Source: Dendrocalamus latiflorus (taxonomy: Eukaryota > Streptophyta > Magnoliopsida > Poales > Poaceae). From it: a DNA stretch of 64,000 nt. Of the stretch, positions 25,887 to 36,800 are shown in pieces; within the stretch, counting starts at the first letter, position 1; each line of letters starts with the position of its first letter. The position numbers were made by a program, and so were the translations under genes. The DNA lies in contig CM029631.1 of the NCBI GenBank assembly GCA_017311315.1, positions 11,379,910 through 11,443,909 on the forward strand, written 5' to 3'. The notes beneath the pieces are model-generated. The model was not told the origin of the DNA. It saw nothing but the letters and a program-made list of their open reading frames with translations, and searched no databases.

Positions 25887-25895
25887 GTTTATTGC

Positions 25896-28099
25896 TTGCA
25901 CGGCGAGTAAAGTTGACTCGTTGTGAGCCCAACCATTACGATCTCGTTGCAACGTTCGAATGGGACATGCTGTACTCCAGCACTATTTGCGGAGTGTAAA
26001 TATCAGTTAAGGCTGCGCTCAAAATAGTTCCTATTTTTTTACCTAAAGTTATTTAGAATATATTAATTTCTTAATTTCTAACTTTTAACTTTTTTGTTGT
26101 TATTTCTTTATATTGTTGTAAAAAATATAGTGGTATATTTTCATTTTTTAATTTTCTTACTTTTTAATTAAAAAAGCTAATAACCATTACAATATAATTA
26201 CAGGCAAAAGCTATAACTTTTAAGCCGTTTATAGCACTACTAAAACACATAAGAACACATCTATAGAGAAAACAAGTCGAGCTATCGGTCCTCGTTCTTG
26301 TGCTCTGTCACCACGATATCCTATCGAGTTCTAAATCATGAAATGATCGTGTGTAAATCTCAGTCAGCGTCTCTTACAGCGATAATACCATACCGATTTA
26401 TCCTTATCTCACAGAAAGATCATATTGAGTTTCACACACCGCATCACCCGAAAAGCTTTGCTCCTTCGTCAATTTGTCCACACGGGATGGAAGCCGCTAA
26501 TTTGCTCCATTGATGAACGATTATCGATCCATCAATCCGGACCGTTCAATGGTGCTGCGGGGACTGATCAGTGTCGTCCATGGCCACGCATCGGCCGTAT
26601 CGAACCGTGCGAAGCTTCCTTACCAGATTTGATTTTGGCTTTCTTTTTAATAATTGGTAGTCTCTGTGTTCTGCGACTGCATCATGACATGTTGGGCTAC
26701 AGGGTTTACAACGTATGCAGCGACAACACTAGCAGCCATAAATATAAGCGGATGAGGGTCTTGTGCGTTCGAGCAAGGCTGAAACTAGAACAAAAATGAT
26801 TTAAATTCATCACTTCATCATATATAATAATATATATAATTTTTAAATAATATTATACTAAACAGTAACGTGTCAGACAATCTTAGTATCAATAATTCAA
26901 CATAACATATAGCAATGTATGATTACAAAAAATAGCTATCAAAATACATACTAACATTAGTAGCCTTATCTGATGTATTCCTTTTTAGAAACCGTTTCAT
27001 AAATTTAAGTACCATTTAATTGAAAACTTAATTAGATACTGCCATGTTCAATAATTCAAGAACAATAGAACATAAAAATACATGTAGAAATTTACTTACT
27101 TGACATTGTAATCAAATACTCTTAAGTTAAATCTAAAGCTTAGTCCAATACAAACACTTGGATCATAATCACATATCACTACAATTTTGCCTCCATATAT
27201 AATGAACTAGACCAATATTCTCAAAACCCAAATTAAAACCCTAAACTTAACCCTAAATTTAGCAAAAATAAAAAAATCATCACATCGAAACCCTAACTCA
27301 CAAATTTGGCTCTTGTTCTCGAAATATATTGAAAAAATTGAGAGAAATATCGAATAAAATACATACCAATTGGGATGGTCTAAACCTCCTTTAGGCGGCG
27401 AGGGCACAAGACAATGAGAACCAGGGCCAGGAGACATTGCGCGTGAGATGGCAAGCAAGGGCAGTTAGCGGTGGTCGATTTCTCCTGTTCTCCGGCGACC
27501 AGTTGCTATGTGGCTGGGTGCAGCCATGGGACACGGCACGCGTCTCCTGACTCCTACGATCGGGCGAGACGAACATGTATTGAGAAGGGTAGCGACGTTG
27601 TAGCGCCCTGATATTTTAGAAGGGGCCACTAAACCCTAATTAGCCCCTAATCTGACACTTAAGGGGGATTAAATAAAGGGCAAACGTTTCTTTCTCACGG
27701 CAATCCCTATTTCCAACTTTTGAGGTTGTTTCTCTCTCCTCAACCCATCAACTCCCTCTCTCTCATTTTCCTCTTCTGGCAGCGCAGGCGACCGAGTGGT
27801 GGCACACCGGGTTGAGTGGTGTTGGGTGATGCGATCAGTTGAGCGGCGGCGTGCCGAGCCGAGCAACGTCGGGTGGCGCAGCCAAGGGGTGGCGTGGTCG
27901 GCTGAGGAGTGGCACACGTGGGCAACACGTCAAGGGAGCATGACCTGTGGCGGTGGGCCATGGCAAGCGGCGGTGGCCAAGGGCATGGCGTCCAGTGGAG
28001 GCGGCCGGCCGTGGCAGCACGGCGTGGCGGCCATCCATGGCGGTTGGCCACACGGCAGGCGCGGCAGGACATGGAGCATGATGGGCTACCGACGTCGCC
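25896..28099. other. Intergenic, AT-rich then GC-rich; no supported gene
   Basis: 25990-26260 is a weak relative of the AT-rich MITE family found elsewhere in the window. 26300-27500 shows no domain. From about 27600 (TGTAGCGCCCTGATATTTTA) the sequence resembles the start of a gypsy-type LTR, and 27780-28075 is GC-rich without recognisable coding content. Confidence 0.4.
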
Positions 28100-28455
28100 G
28101 GCGTCCAGCTCGTCCTACGATGTGACAAGCTTCTACAAGCTGAGCTTCGACCACCATAAGATCGTGGAGGCGCTCATCTTTAACAAGAACATCATCACCC
28201 ACAGGGGCTTCAGGATGGTGTACAAGATCGAGCTAAGCAGCGACGAGCTGGTGCCAGTGAAGAAGTTGTGGGTGTTGTGGTGCTCCACGGAGCACGAGCA
28301 TTAGAGCGGCGGCGACGGCTGCCTGGACCATGAGTTGCACACAGAGGTGGAGATGTTGGTAAGCATCTGGCACAAAGACCATGTGAAAGCTCTACTGCTG
28401 CTACTCTGGCGCCGACAGCAACTTGCTAGTGTACGAGTACATGCCCAATGGTAAC
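28100..28455 (+). pseudogene. Fragment of an LRR receptor-like kinase (kinase N-lobe), broken
   Basis: Translated pieces read DVTSFYKLSFDHHKIVEAL, then VYKIELSS and LVPVKKLWV, and in another frame YCCYSGADSNLLVYEYMPNG. This is the order of the juxtamembrane and kinase N-lobe of CEPR/HAESA-type LRR receptor kinases. A TAG at 28302-28304 and a frame change follow the ATP-binding lysine region. The glycine-rich loop is degraded (GFRM in place of the usual glycines), and everything C-terminal of the hinge is missing. It is a non-functional captured or duplicated fragment in transposon-rich surroundings. Confidence 0.75.
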
Positions 28456-29562
28456 CGTGGACAAGTTAGTCAAACGCGATTCGATGCGACCTGATCTAGT
28501 CGGTTCGGGTTAAATGAGTCGGGTTGGTGTAAAATGCAACAAAAGTTTTGTTAGCCTGATGCAAAGTGAAACCATCGTCAAAACCCCGTACATATTGCAT
28601 GGTACTCAAATCTAACCTAGCCTAACCTATCTTGCTAGCCCATGCATCACATGGCCAAGCCGAAGAATGCATGCATCACATTTGCATTCTCTGCTGCAGA
28701 GACGCATCGGGTGCGAACAAGCAGAGACAGGCAGAATAATGTTCTGCAGATACAGAGAGAGAGAGAGAGATGCGAGGATCCTTCTCCCGGCACATCACGT
28801 GGTGGTTTAGGGGCTGTACGCGCTTAAACAGCCCTTAACCACCACAAAACACACACACACTCTCTCTTCTTATCTGTTTTCTATGAAGCGATAACAATAA
28901 TGTTGGTGCCGTTGATTGCTCGGCCATGCCTGATCTCTGAAAGATACTAAACGGGGTCGCGCCTTGATGGCCTCACATGGCCACTGGCACGGCAGCTGCT
29001 CTCGCTCGTCGGACCAGGATGCCAGGAAGGCGCCATTTCTCTCTCTCTTTCTGGTCGTCTATGTTTTCTTCGTTAAAGAAAAAGATATCTGGGGACAGCT
29101 AGCTAAGAGATGGCTCGATGCTTTATACAGGTTTGCACCACTGATGGTCAAACTTATGATAGATTATTCAGGACTAGTACGTGCTAAGCAGTGCTGCTAT
29201 CTATGCAGTAGCTTAATGGTTCGGGTTTTCGTTGTGTAGGTAGGAATTCATTGGGTCCGTTCATTTGGTTGCGTTCGCGTTTCTATGGGTTTTGGGTATG
29301 ATTTATTAATTTAATAAATAATATTTATTAAAAAAATAAAAAATGTTAAAAAGGGACAATTATCAAATTCTTTATAGGTGCATCTCCCACTCCACTTCTC
29401 TTGCTCTCGTCATGTGCACACATTTCTTGCTCACATTTTGTACCTCTCGTGCTTTCTTTCTGAAAATTATTACTACTTATTTTCAGCTAAAAATTATAAA
29501 ATATAACCAAAAATCATTAAAAAAACAATACAAATGCCTCTTATTCCGCGGTTGATGGCCAC
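28456..29562. other. Intergenic spacer with short microsatellites
   Basis: No gene is supported. Short (GA)n and (CA)n runs occur near 28755-28770 and 28846-28860. The last 300 bases are AT-rich and end at the copia insertion site. Confidence 0.5.
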
Positions 29563-29807
29563 TGTTGAGAAACCGTCGCTGGCGACCAGTCCGAACGATT
29601 TCTCTGCTTAGAACAAGAACGAATCAATCACAGAATCACAGAATAATAGATTGAACACAGAGAGGTAGAGAGAACTCCTGGTCTTTCTTTATTGCTTTAG
29701 ATTGCATCGGGGTACATCATGAGGGGGGGTCTAGGCCCCTATTTATAGTCTACGGTGGGGGTGCCCAATTAGATAAGGACTCCAGATAGAGTCCTGGTTT
29801 CCTAACA
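29563..29807 (-). repeat. 3' LTR of the copia element
   Basis: 245 bp, apparently identical base for base to 36801-37045. Because the element runs on the - strand, this left copy is the 3' LTR. The polypurine tract adjoins it on the inner side. Confidence 0.95.
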
Positions 29808-29818
29808 CTCCCCCTTGG
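29808..29818 (-). other. Polypurine tract of the copia element
   Basis: On the - strand this reads CCAAGGGGGAG immediately before the 3' LTR, the standard place for plus-strand DNA priming. Confidence 0.85.
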
Positions 29819-30052
29819 GCACTCACCCAACATGTTCATGCCTCGTTAAAACTCCATAAAAACCCAGTGGGAAAAATTTGGAGAAAGAGTACATGATACA
29901 TGTGATGCTGCGATGCACGAATTGCCTCATTAAAAACCTTGGTCGAGAAACTTCATGGAAAACTCGTCAAGGGAAAAAGAGTACAATTCACCCAAATTCA
30001 TTTGGTCTACAGGACTTTATTTTGGGTACTTAATCTTCATGATCAAGATTTA

Positions 30053-33000
30053 TTAGCGGGCTTGTGAGAATTCTCCCCCTGAATTCTGCACTTCTCTAAG
30101 TCTCATCATTCCAATTCCACGCACGCACCTTTCAAAGCTAGATGCGGGGAGTGACTTAGTGAATAAATCTGCGAGATTTTCACATGACTTAGTATGCAGT
30201 ACTTTAATCTCGTCCATCCTTTGCAATTCATGTGCATAGAAGAACTTGGGGTTGATATGCTTTGTGAGATGACTTTTCACATAGCCCATTTGCACTTGTG
30301 CAACGCAAGCGGCATTATCTTCATAGATAATTGTGGGGTTCTGCACAATGTTCATCCCACATGACTGCTGGATGTGGTGAACCATTCGGCGGAGCCAGGC
30401 GCACTCTCGTGCGGCTTCATACAGTGCTATAATTTCTGAGTGGTTCGTCGAAGTAGCTACCAGGCTTTGCTTAGACGATTTCCATGAAATTGCAGTTCCA
30501 CCACACAGGAATACATAGCCTGTTTGTGACTTAGCGGTATGCGGGTCTGACAGATACCCAGCATCTGCATAGCCAATCAAGTTCAGATCTTGATTCTTTC
30601 TGTAAAACAATCCGAGGTCTTTGCTACCTTGGAGGTATCGGAAAATGTCCTTTATGCCCTGCCAATGCCTTTTGGTGGGCTCTGCACTGTACCTTGCTAA
30701 CAGGTTCACGGCAAATGCAATATCCGGTCTAGTGCAGTTTGCTAAATACATGAGTGCTCCCACTGCACTCAAGTATGGGAATTCCGGTCCCAGGACTTCC
30801 TCCCCCTCTTCCCTAGGTCGGAAAGGATCTTTTTCTTGCTGTAAAGACCTACCAATCATCGGTACTTTCGAGGGAAATGCCTTCTCAAAGCCAAACCTTT
30901 CGAGCACCTTCTGGGTGTAGGTCGACTGATGTACCAAGACTCCTTCAGGGACATGATCAAGCTGCAGGCCTAAGCAAAACTTGGTCTTACCCAAATCTTT
31001 CATTTCAAATTCTGACTCCAAGTAGGAGCTTGCTTCTTTTATGTCTTCGGCTGTCCCGATGATATTCAGATCATCTACATACACAGAGATTATACAGAAT
31101 CCATTCTGGGATCGCCGTATAAAAACACAAGGACAGTCTTCATTGTTCGTGTAGCCTTTCTTGCAGAGAAAGTCGCTCAAGCGATTATACCACATTCTTC
31201 CAGATTGTTTCAGTCCATACAGTGACTTTCTGAGTTTCACACTGTACAGATTTCTATTTGCTCTGTCTTGGTTCGGGAGAGGAATTCCTTCAGGGACTTT
31301 CATGTAAATCTCCGAATCCAAGTTACCGTAAAGGTATGCAGTCACAACATCCATCAATTTCATTTCCAAATTCAAGTTCACTGCCATTGAGATCAAGTAT
31401 CTAAAGGTAATTCCACTCATGACTGGGGAGTAGGTTTCTTCATAATCAACTCCAGGACGTTGAGTGAAACCTTGGGCTACCAGCCTTGCTTTGTATCTCA
31501 CTACTTCATTTCTTTCATTTCTCTTTCGAACAAATACCCACTTGTGCCCAACGGGGTGTATGTGGGGAGGTGTGTGGCATACGGGCCCAAACACCTCTCT
31601 TTTGTTCAGAGATAGCAATTCAGTTGCTATTGCCTTCTTCCAATCTTCCCAATCTGATCTTTTCTTACATTCAGCGAGCGATGCAGGCTCGGGATCAAGA
31701 TCGATGATGGTGGCAATTTTCTTTGCGAAATAGATATCGATATTAGCTGTTGTCCTATTCAGGGACTCTCCCGTGTGCACATAATTTATAGCTATTTCTT
31801 CATGAGTTGCTTCTTCTGGAGCTTCACCTTGCACATCGCTTCTTTCAATTGCGGTGGCAAGTCCCTTTAGTTTTTCGGCTCCGATGTGTGCGCACACATC
31901 CATGCCGATGGGGATATTCAGATCCGGTATGCCCTTTTCGGAAGGTGTCATACTTGTGCCAGGTCTCAACTGGCTCCCCTTCTCATTCTGGGGGACTTCA
32001 GTGATCAGCTGTGGTAAATCTCTCTTATCCTTTTTCGCCGGGCGTCCCCGGTTACTTTGGACTCGAGGAACCGGAGTTCTCGTCCTTTTATTCTGAGGCC
32101 TCTGGACGGGATTAGGGATACCTTCAATTTTCTTTGGTATTTCAACCCTTTCCGGTGCATTGCGTGCAGGCACATGCGACTTAATCACGCTCTTCAAATC
32201 ACTAAAGTGATCGGGCAGTTGATTTGCTAATGCTTGCAAATCGATGATCTTCTGGACCTCTTTATCAGTTTCACTAGTGCGCGGGTCATGTGCATGAATT
32301 CCCGTGGCTTCCCATGTAATTTCCCGACATTTTTCATCAACGGGTTGATTTCCTCCCCCTAATGACGGGAAATTATCTTCATCAAAGATGCAATCAGCGA
32401 AGCGGGCAGTATGCAAATCTCCAGACATGGGTTCCAAATACCTGATTATGGATGCAGTCTCATAACCAACGTATATCCCAGTCTTGCGTAGTGGGCCCAT
32501 TGCAGTTCGCTGCGGAGGTGGTATCGGTACATAAACCTTACATCCAAACCTCCTAAGGTGGGAAACTTTCGGTGGTGACCCTTGCGCTAGTTGCATAGGT
32601 GAATGGATGTTGTAGGCCGAAGGTCTAAGGTTGATGAGATTCGCTGCATGAAGGACTGCGTGTCCCCAACATGTAGCTGGCAAGTTACTTTTATGCAAGA
32701 GGGGTCGGGCAATAAATTTAATTCTTTTAATTAAAGCCTCTGCCAAACCGTTCTGGGTATGGACATGCGGTACCGAGTGCTCAACTGCAATTCCCATCGC
32801 CATGCAATAATCATCAAATGCCTTCGAAGTAAATTCTCCGGCGTTGTCCATTCGAATGGATTTGATATGATGATCAGGAAACACATTTCTGATGCGAATG
32901 ATCTGCGAGATCAATTTTGCAAAGGCGTGGTTTCTTGTGGACAATAAACCCACATATGACCACTTCGAAGAAGCGTCAATGAGCACCATGAAATACTTAA

Positions 33001-33721
33001 ATGGCCCTGAGACGGGCTGAATGGGACCGCAAATGTCTCCCTGGATGCGTTCCAGGAATGCAGGGACTTCATCCTTCACTTTCAGAGTGGAGGGTCTAGT
33101 TATCAGTTTCCCGGTGGCACATGCAGGGCACACAAAATCTTCATGATTCGGGAAATTCTTCACATTAATATTATGCCCATGCGAGTTATTTATTATGTTT
33201 CTCATCATCCTAAGACTTGGGTGGCCTAATCTGTCATGCCAGAGACAGAAGAGTTCAGAGCTTCTAAACACTGTTTTCAGAACAGTGTACGCTGCAGGCG
33301 CTTTAATTGTGGTATAATATAGCCCAGTTTCAAGTGAAGGAAGCTTTTCTAATATTCTTTTGCCATTCTCTTCGCGCTTTGTGATGAGCAGGTATTCCTT
33401 ACCGTACTCTTCGTCAGTCTCAACGTGGAAACCATTGGCGCGAATATCCTTAAAACTTAGGAGAGTTCTAGTCGATTCTGGGTACAATAAGGCTTCTTCA
33501 ATGACCAAAGTTGTGCCCATGGGAAGTATAATTGTGGCTCTTCCAGAACCGATTATACATGCATCGCTTCCGGCGATTGTCGTAAGGCTGCCAATGCTCT
33601 TACGGATCGACTGGAAATACTTAGTCTCTCTTAAGATGGTATTCGTTGTGCCGCTATCGGCAAGGCATACTTCCTCCATAGGGCGCCACACGTGTTCTAA
33701 TATAACGTATTTAATTAACAT
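30053..33721 (-). CDS. pol: Copia pol polyprotein (protease, integrase, reverse transcriptase, RNase H), 1222 aa
   Basis: A single uninterrupted frame. The aspartic protease motif ADSG is at residues 21-24. The integrase HHCC zinc finger spans about 162-201 (HDRLGH ... CPACATGK), and its catalytic acidic residues are in GDICGP (D229), MDNAGEF (D292) and NGLAEAL (E328). Reverse transcriptase starts near HKWVFVRKRN and has the YVDD active site at about 881-884. RNase H shows GYADAGY at about 1050 and EDNAAC near 1134. It would process gag, copy the RNA and integrate the DNA. All catalytic motifs look intact. The ATG at 33721 is preceded by an in-frame stop two codons upstream, so pol is not fused to gag in the genomic sequence; expression may use splicing into a site near the pol start. 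Confidence 0.93.
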   Translation of the reverse strand: MLIKYVILEHVWRPMEEVCLADSGTTNTILRETKYFQSIRKSIGSLTTIAGSDACIIGSGRATIILPMGTTLVIEEALLYPESTRTLLSFKDIRANGFHVETDEEYGKEYLLITKREENGKRILEKLPSLETGLYYTTIKAPAAYTVLKTVFRSSELFCLWHDRLGHPSLRMMRNIINNSHGHNINVKNFPNHEDFVCPACATGKLITRPSTLKVKDEVPAFLERIQGDICGPIQPVSGPFKYFMVLIDASSKWSYVGLLSTRNHAFAKLISQIIRIRNVFPDHHIKSIRMDNAGEFTSKAFDDYCMAMGIAVEHSVPHVHTQNGLAEALIKRIKFIARPLLHKSNLPATCWGHAVLHAANLINLRPSAYNIHSPMQLAQGSPPKVSHLRRFGCKVYVPIPPPQRTAMGPLRKTGIYVGYETASIIRYLEPMSGDLHTARFADCIFDEDNFPSLGGGNQPVDEKCREITWEATGIHAHDPRTSETDKEVQKIIDLQALANQLPDHFSDLKSVIKSHVPARNAPERVEIPKKIEGIPNPVQRPQNKRTRTPVPRVQSNRGRPAKKDKRDLPQLITEVPQNEKGSQLRPGTSMTPSEKGIPDLNIPIGMDVCAHIGAEKLKGLATAIERSDVQGEAPEEATHEEIAINYVHTGESLNRTTANIDIYFAKKIATIIDLDPEPASLAECKKRSDWEDWKKAIATELLSLNKREVFGPVCHTPPHIHPVGHKWVFVRKRNERNEVVRYKARLVAQGFTQRPGVDYEETYSPVMSGITFRYLISMAVNLNLEMKLMDVVTAYLYGNLDSEIYMKVPEGIPLPNQDRANRNLYSVKLRKSLYGLKQSGRMWYNRLSDFLCKKGYTNNEDCPCVFIRRSQNGFCIISVYVDDLNIIGTAEDIKEASSYLESEFEMKDLGKTKFCLGLQLDHVPEGVLVHQSTYTQKVLERFGFEKAFPSKVPMIGRSLQQEKDPFRPREEGEEVLGPEFPYLSAVGALMYLANCTRPDIAFAVNLLARYSAEPTKRHWQGIKDIFRYLQGSKDLGLFYRKNQDLNLIGYADAGYLSDPHTAKSQTGYVFLCGGTAISWKSSKQSLVATSTNHSEIIALYEAARECAWLRRMVHHIQQSCGMNIVQNPTIIYEDNAACVAQVQMGYVKSHLTKHINPKFFYAHELQRMDEIKVLHTKSCENLADLFTKSLPASSFERCVRGIGMMRLREVQNSGGEFSQAR

Positions 33722-33926
33722 GTATTAGAAGGCATTCAACACATAAATAAAATACGCTAATACCAGAACAGAACATGCCATCATAAACTGAATAAATGAA
33801 TGCTTTATTCCAAAATCATCCAACCATTACGAGAAAGCAAAATCCTAAAGCACCAACCATGCAAGTTCTAAACTTGTCCATTTAACACAAAATAAATGAC
33901 AATTAACGTCTCATGCATTCTGTGCA

Positions 33927-34307
33927 TCAGACCGAATCAACTAGAAAATCATCGACTTCTTCGGCTATTTTCTCAGCAGTGACATTCTCTTCAAGAGAGA
34001 TCATGGCTGTGGCTGCCTCTAAGTCGTAAGGGGGTGCTGCTGCCGGGATGGACTCAACCTCCATCATCTCCGGCAACTGCTCAGGCTGCTCCCCCTCAAT
34101 GACTGCAAAGTGGGCTTCAGGTTGCCCTTTGCCATTCTTCTTCTGAGCTTGGTGGGCATCAATGACATGTTGCGGTGCTTTGCATATCCGCGACCAATGT
34201 CCCCACTTGCCACATTTGTAACAACCCTGGTTCTGCTGGCCATAGGTCTTGTCACTCTTTTTTAGCCTTTTTGTCGTTTGGAGCATCTGACTTGCCTTTC
34301 TGGGCAA
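33927..34307 (-). CDS. gag: Copia gag C-terminal part with zinc knuckle
   Basis: The frame carries the CCHC zinc knuckle CYKCGKWGHWSRIC (CX2CX4HX4C), which binds the element's RNA, and ends in an acidic tail (EEVDDFLVDSV). It overlaps the end of the upstream gag frame in a different reading frame, so the zinc knuckle is disconnected from the capsid part unless a frame change occurs. The first in-frame ATG is not necessarily a true start. Confidence 0.8.
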   Translation of the reverse strand: MPRKASQMLQTTKRLKKSDKTYGQQNQGCYKCGKWGHWSRICKAPQHVIDAHQAQKKNGKGQPEAHFAVIEGEQPEQLPEMMEVESIPAAAPPYDLEAATAMISLEENVTAEKIAEEVDDFLVDSV

Positions 34308-34980
34308 CGATCTTACCCTTCTTCCCCCTTTTCTTCATCAAGGGCTTTCGCACCTTGAGGCTGCTAGCGTTGGCTTCATGGCCAGCGGAGCTGCCTTGTG
34401 GCTGCGAGACGTAATTCTTGCGGAGAAGTTCGTCTTGAGCCTCGGCTACCTGCATCATATCAATCAATTCGGCGTACTCCTTGTAGCCGTTTTGACGATA
34501 GTTGCGGGCAACCTGTACAGCACTGGGGTGGAAAGTGGACAGGGTCTTCTCGATCTTCTGGTCCTCTGTGATCTCCTTGCCACAGAGTTTAAGGTTTGTA
34601 CAAATCCTGTTCAAGGCAGAATTGTACTCCCCGACCGTTTTAAAGTCGGCAAAGCTCAGTCTGATCCACTCCTGCTCTGCTTGAGGAAGAATGGTGTACT
34701 TGAGCCTCTCAAACCTCTTCTTGAGTGCGGTCCAGAGTGCTAGCGCATTTCTCTCTGCCATATACTCATTCTTGAGAGTTGAGCAGAGATGGTGCCTGAG
34801 AAAATGAAGTGCCTGATCATTCTCCTCAGGTGTGGGTCTAGCGTCTTTCTGTCCGCTTATCCCAATAGCTGCGCCGAGCTTCCGGCCCCCAAGCACAATC
34901 TCGACATCGGATGCCCATGTCAGATAGTTTCGGCCATGCTGGGCCAGCTCCTCGAACTCCCGGTTCGAAATTCCAGTCAT
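34252..34980 (-). CDS. gag: Copia gag N-terminal part (capsid-like), 242 aa
   Basis: It starts with ATG at 34980 (MTGISNREFEELAQHGRNYL) and matches the UBN2-type gag domain of plant copia elements, with features such as ALWTALKKRFERLK and YNSALNRICTNLKLCG. The frame runs into a lysine-rich stretch and stops at 34252, just past a run of six A on the - strand, before the zinc knuckle is reached in another frame. The homopolymer is the likely place of the one-base frame change, either a real mutation, programmed slippage or a sequencing error. Confidence 0.85.
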   Translation of the reverse strand: MTGISNREFEELAQHGRNYLTWASDVEIVLGGRKLGAAIGISGQKDARPTPEENDQALHFLRHHLCSTLKNEYMAERNALALWTALKKRFERLKYTILPQAEQEWIRLSFADFKTVGEYNSALNRICTNLKLCGKEITEDQKIEKTLSTFHPSAVQVARNYRQNGYKEYAELIDMMQVAEAQDELLRKNYVSQPQGSSAGHEANASSLKVRKPLMKKRGKKGKIVAQKGKSDAPNDKKAKKE

Positions 34981-36780
34981 CTACATGTGTATGGACGAAA
35001 TAAAATAAGTTTACTGCAGGTAAACATGCATGGAAAATTTACTACAGGTAAATAAAGTGGTACAATAGATTCCCATAATGTTTCATAATTTTCTGTGCAT
35101 TTTCTATAATTTTACTGCTAATTTCAGTGATTAAAAGCAATTAAAACAATTACAATTAACCAAAACAGTAAATAAATACAGAAAATACAGAAAGTAATAA
35201 TGGCAGAAATAAATAAGCTTCAAATGCTAAAATTGATGCAAAATTCGGATTCCCGAGGCCCTTTTATGCTAAAATATGAAATTTCAGCAAATTTTGCAAT
35301 TCCAGAGGGTTTCTGCGCAAAATTTCAGTTCAGAGAAAAATTTTACGCAATTTTCTGATTTACCGAGGGGTTTTCTACAAAATTCTGGACTTAAATGCAA
35401 TTTTTTTTTAAGGCCTTTAGGAAAAACTCGAAAAACTGGGGGGCCTTTTCACAAAACGGCCTGCACCCCCCTTTTTTTTTCTTTTCCGGCCGAGCCTTCC
35501 CCGGCCCACCCATTCTCCCGGCCCATCACACCTTTCCCCGCCCCCCGTCGGCCCATGCTATCTGGCCTGCTTCGGCCAGTCGGCCCATTTGGCCTGGCCG
35601 GCCCGTCCGGCCTCCTCATTCACTCGGCCGGGGATTAGGGTTCCCCTATTCTCCCAATCGGGTGGCGGCGGCAGCATCCGGTGCTTCGGCTCGGGCGGCG
35701 CAAGGCGGAGCGAGCAGCCGGCGAAGGGGTGCGCCGTGCGGGGCGAGCGGCCGGCGGCGGGCGGCGCCTTGCGGGGCGAGCGGCCGGCGGCGGGGAGCGC
35801 CGTGCGGGGCGAGCGGGCGCGGCTGCTGGCGAGCCGAGGCGGGAGGGCGGCGGTCCAAGCGAGCGCGGCTGCTGGCCGGCGAGCCGAGGCCGGGGGGGCG
35901 CAGCGCAACCGGCGTCGGGTGGCGGCGGACCGCACGAGGTGGAGGCGGCGCGGGGCGTGCAGGGCTTCAGGTCGAGGCGGCGGGGCGGCGGGGAAGCCGG
36001 GCCGGCGCGCCATGCGGGGCGGCGGGGCGGCGGGGAAGCGTGCGGGGCGCGCGCGGAGGCGGCCGGCCGGAGCTTTGCGCGTGCGGGCGCAGCTACTCCG
36101 AGCGGCGGCGGCGCGACGCGGGCGCGGGGCTGGCGGCGACGCCGTGCGGGCTCCCCGGCCGGCGGCCATCAGTGTGCATGCGGGCACGATGTCAGTGGCG
36201 GCCGGCCGGCGGCCATGGTTTTTTTTTTCATGTGCAGTGGCTATGGACCGTCGGCCATATGCAGATGGCTTTAGGCGGCGGCGCCGGCTGCTGGCCAGCA
36301 ATTCCTCAGGCTTCATGGCCGGCCGTCAGCGCATGCGGGCGCAACAGCGGGTTTTTTTTCTGTGATGCCATGCAAACCGAACAGAGAGCCAAGCAGGGAA
36401 CGAAGGAAAAAACTTTTCCAATCTGCAATGCTGTGCAGAAAATAAACAGGAAAACCCATGCATATAATTTCGTTTCTATTTCTATGATGCAATCAACATC
36501 TACCCCGTTTCGTAATCCACCGATCGACATTGTGCCGGCGATTTCAGATCTGCTCGCGGTAGATTTAGGGCGGATTTGCATCGTTCTACAGTGCAATCAA
36601 CATCTACCCTGTTTCACAATCTACCGATCGGCATTGTGCCGGCGACTTCAAGTCTGCTCGCGGTAGATTAGGGCGGATTTGCACCGTAGAATTTCAATCT
36701 AGAACGCGAAAATAAAATACAGATTCAAAAGCGATCTAGAAAATTCAATCTGTGCTTCGATGATTACCTCGTTCACCGGA
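34981..36780 (-). other. Long 5' leader of the copia element, part very GC-rich
   Basis: About 1.8 kb separates the primer-binding site from the gag ATG. The LTR-proximal part contains a tandem duplication of about 104 bases (36485-36680). The middle (about 35480-36340) is extremely GC-rich with tandem units of about 36-40 bases near 35725-35860. The gag-proximal part (34981-35400) is AT-rich. ORFs here on both strands are low-complexity and unsupported. Confidence 0.8.
36485..36680. repeat. Tandem duplication (about 104 bp) in the copia leader
   Basis: The segment starting TGCAATCAACATCTACCC is repeated once with a few substitutions (GTTTCGTAATCC against GTTTCACAATCT). Both copies end in TAGGGCGGATTTGCA. 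Confidence 0.85.
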
Positions 36781-36800
36781 GCGAAGTCGTGCTGATAACG
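36781..36800 (-). other. Putative primer-binding site of the copia element
   Basis: Directly inside the 5' LTR the - strand reads CGTTATCAGCACGACTTCGC. The TATCAG core is shared with the initiator-methionine tRNA site of plant copia elements, but the fit to the full TGGTATCAGAGC consensus is partial. Confidence 0.6.

Noticed and set aside
25047..25999. Many Arg-rich frames on both strands, repeated at both ends
   Set aside because: They are translations of the inverted arms of the 25-kb foldback element.
35395..36666. 423-aa open frame on the + strand, plus overlapping frames on both strands
   Set aside because: It lies antisense in the untranslated leader of the copia element, and its composition (Arg/Gly/Ala) follows from GC-rich tandem repeats. 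No domain.
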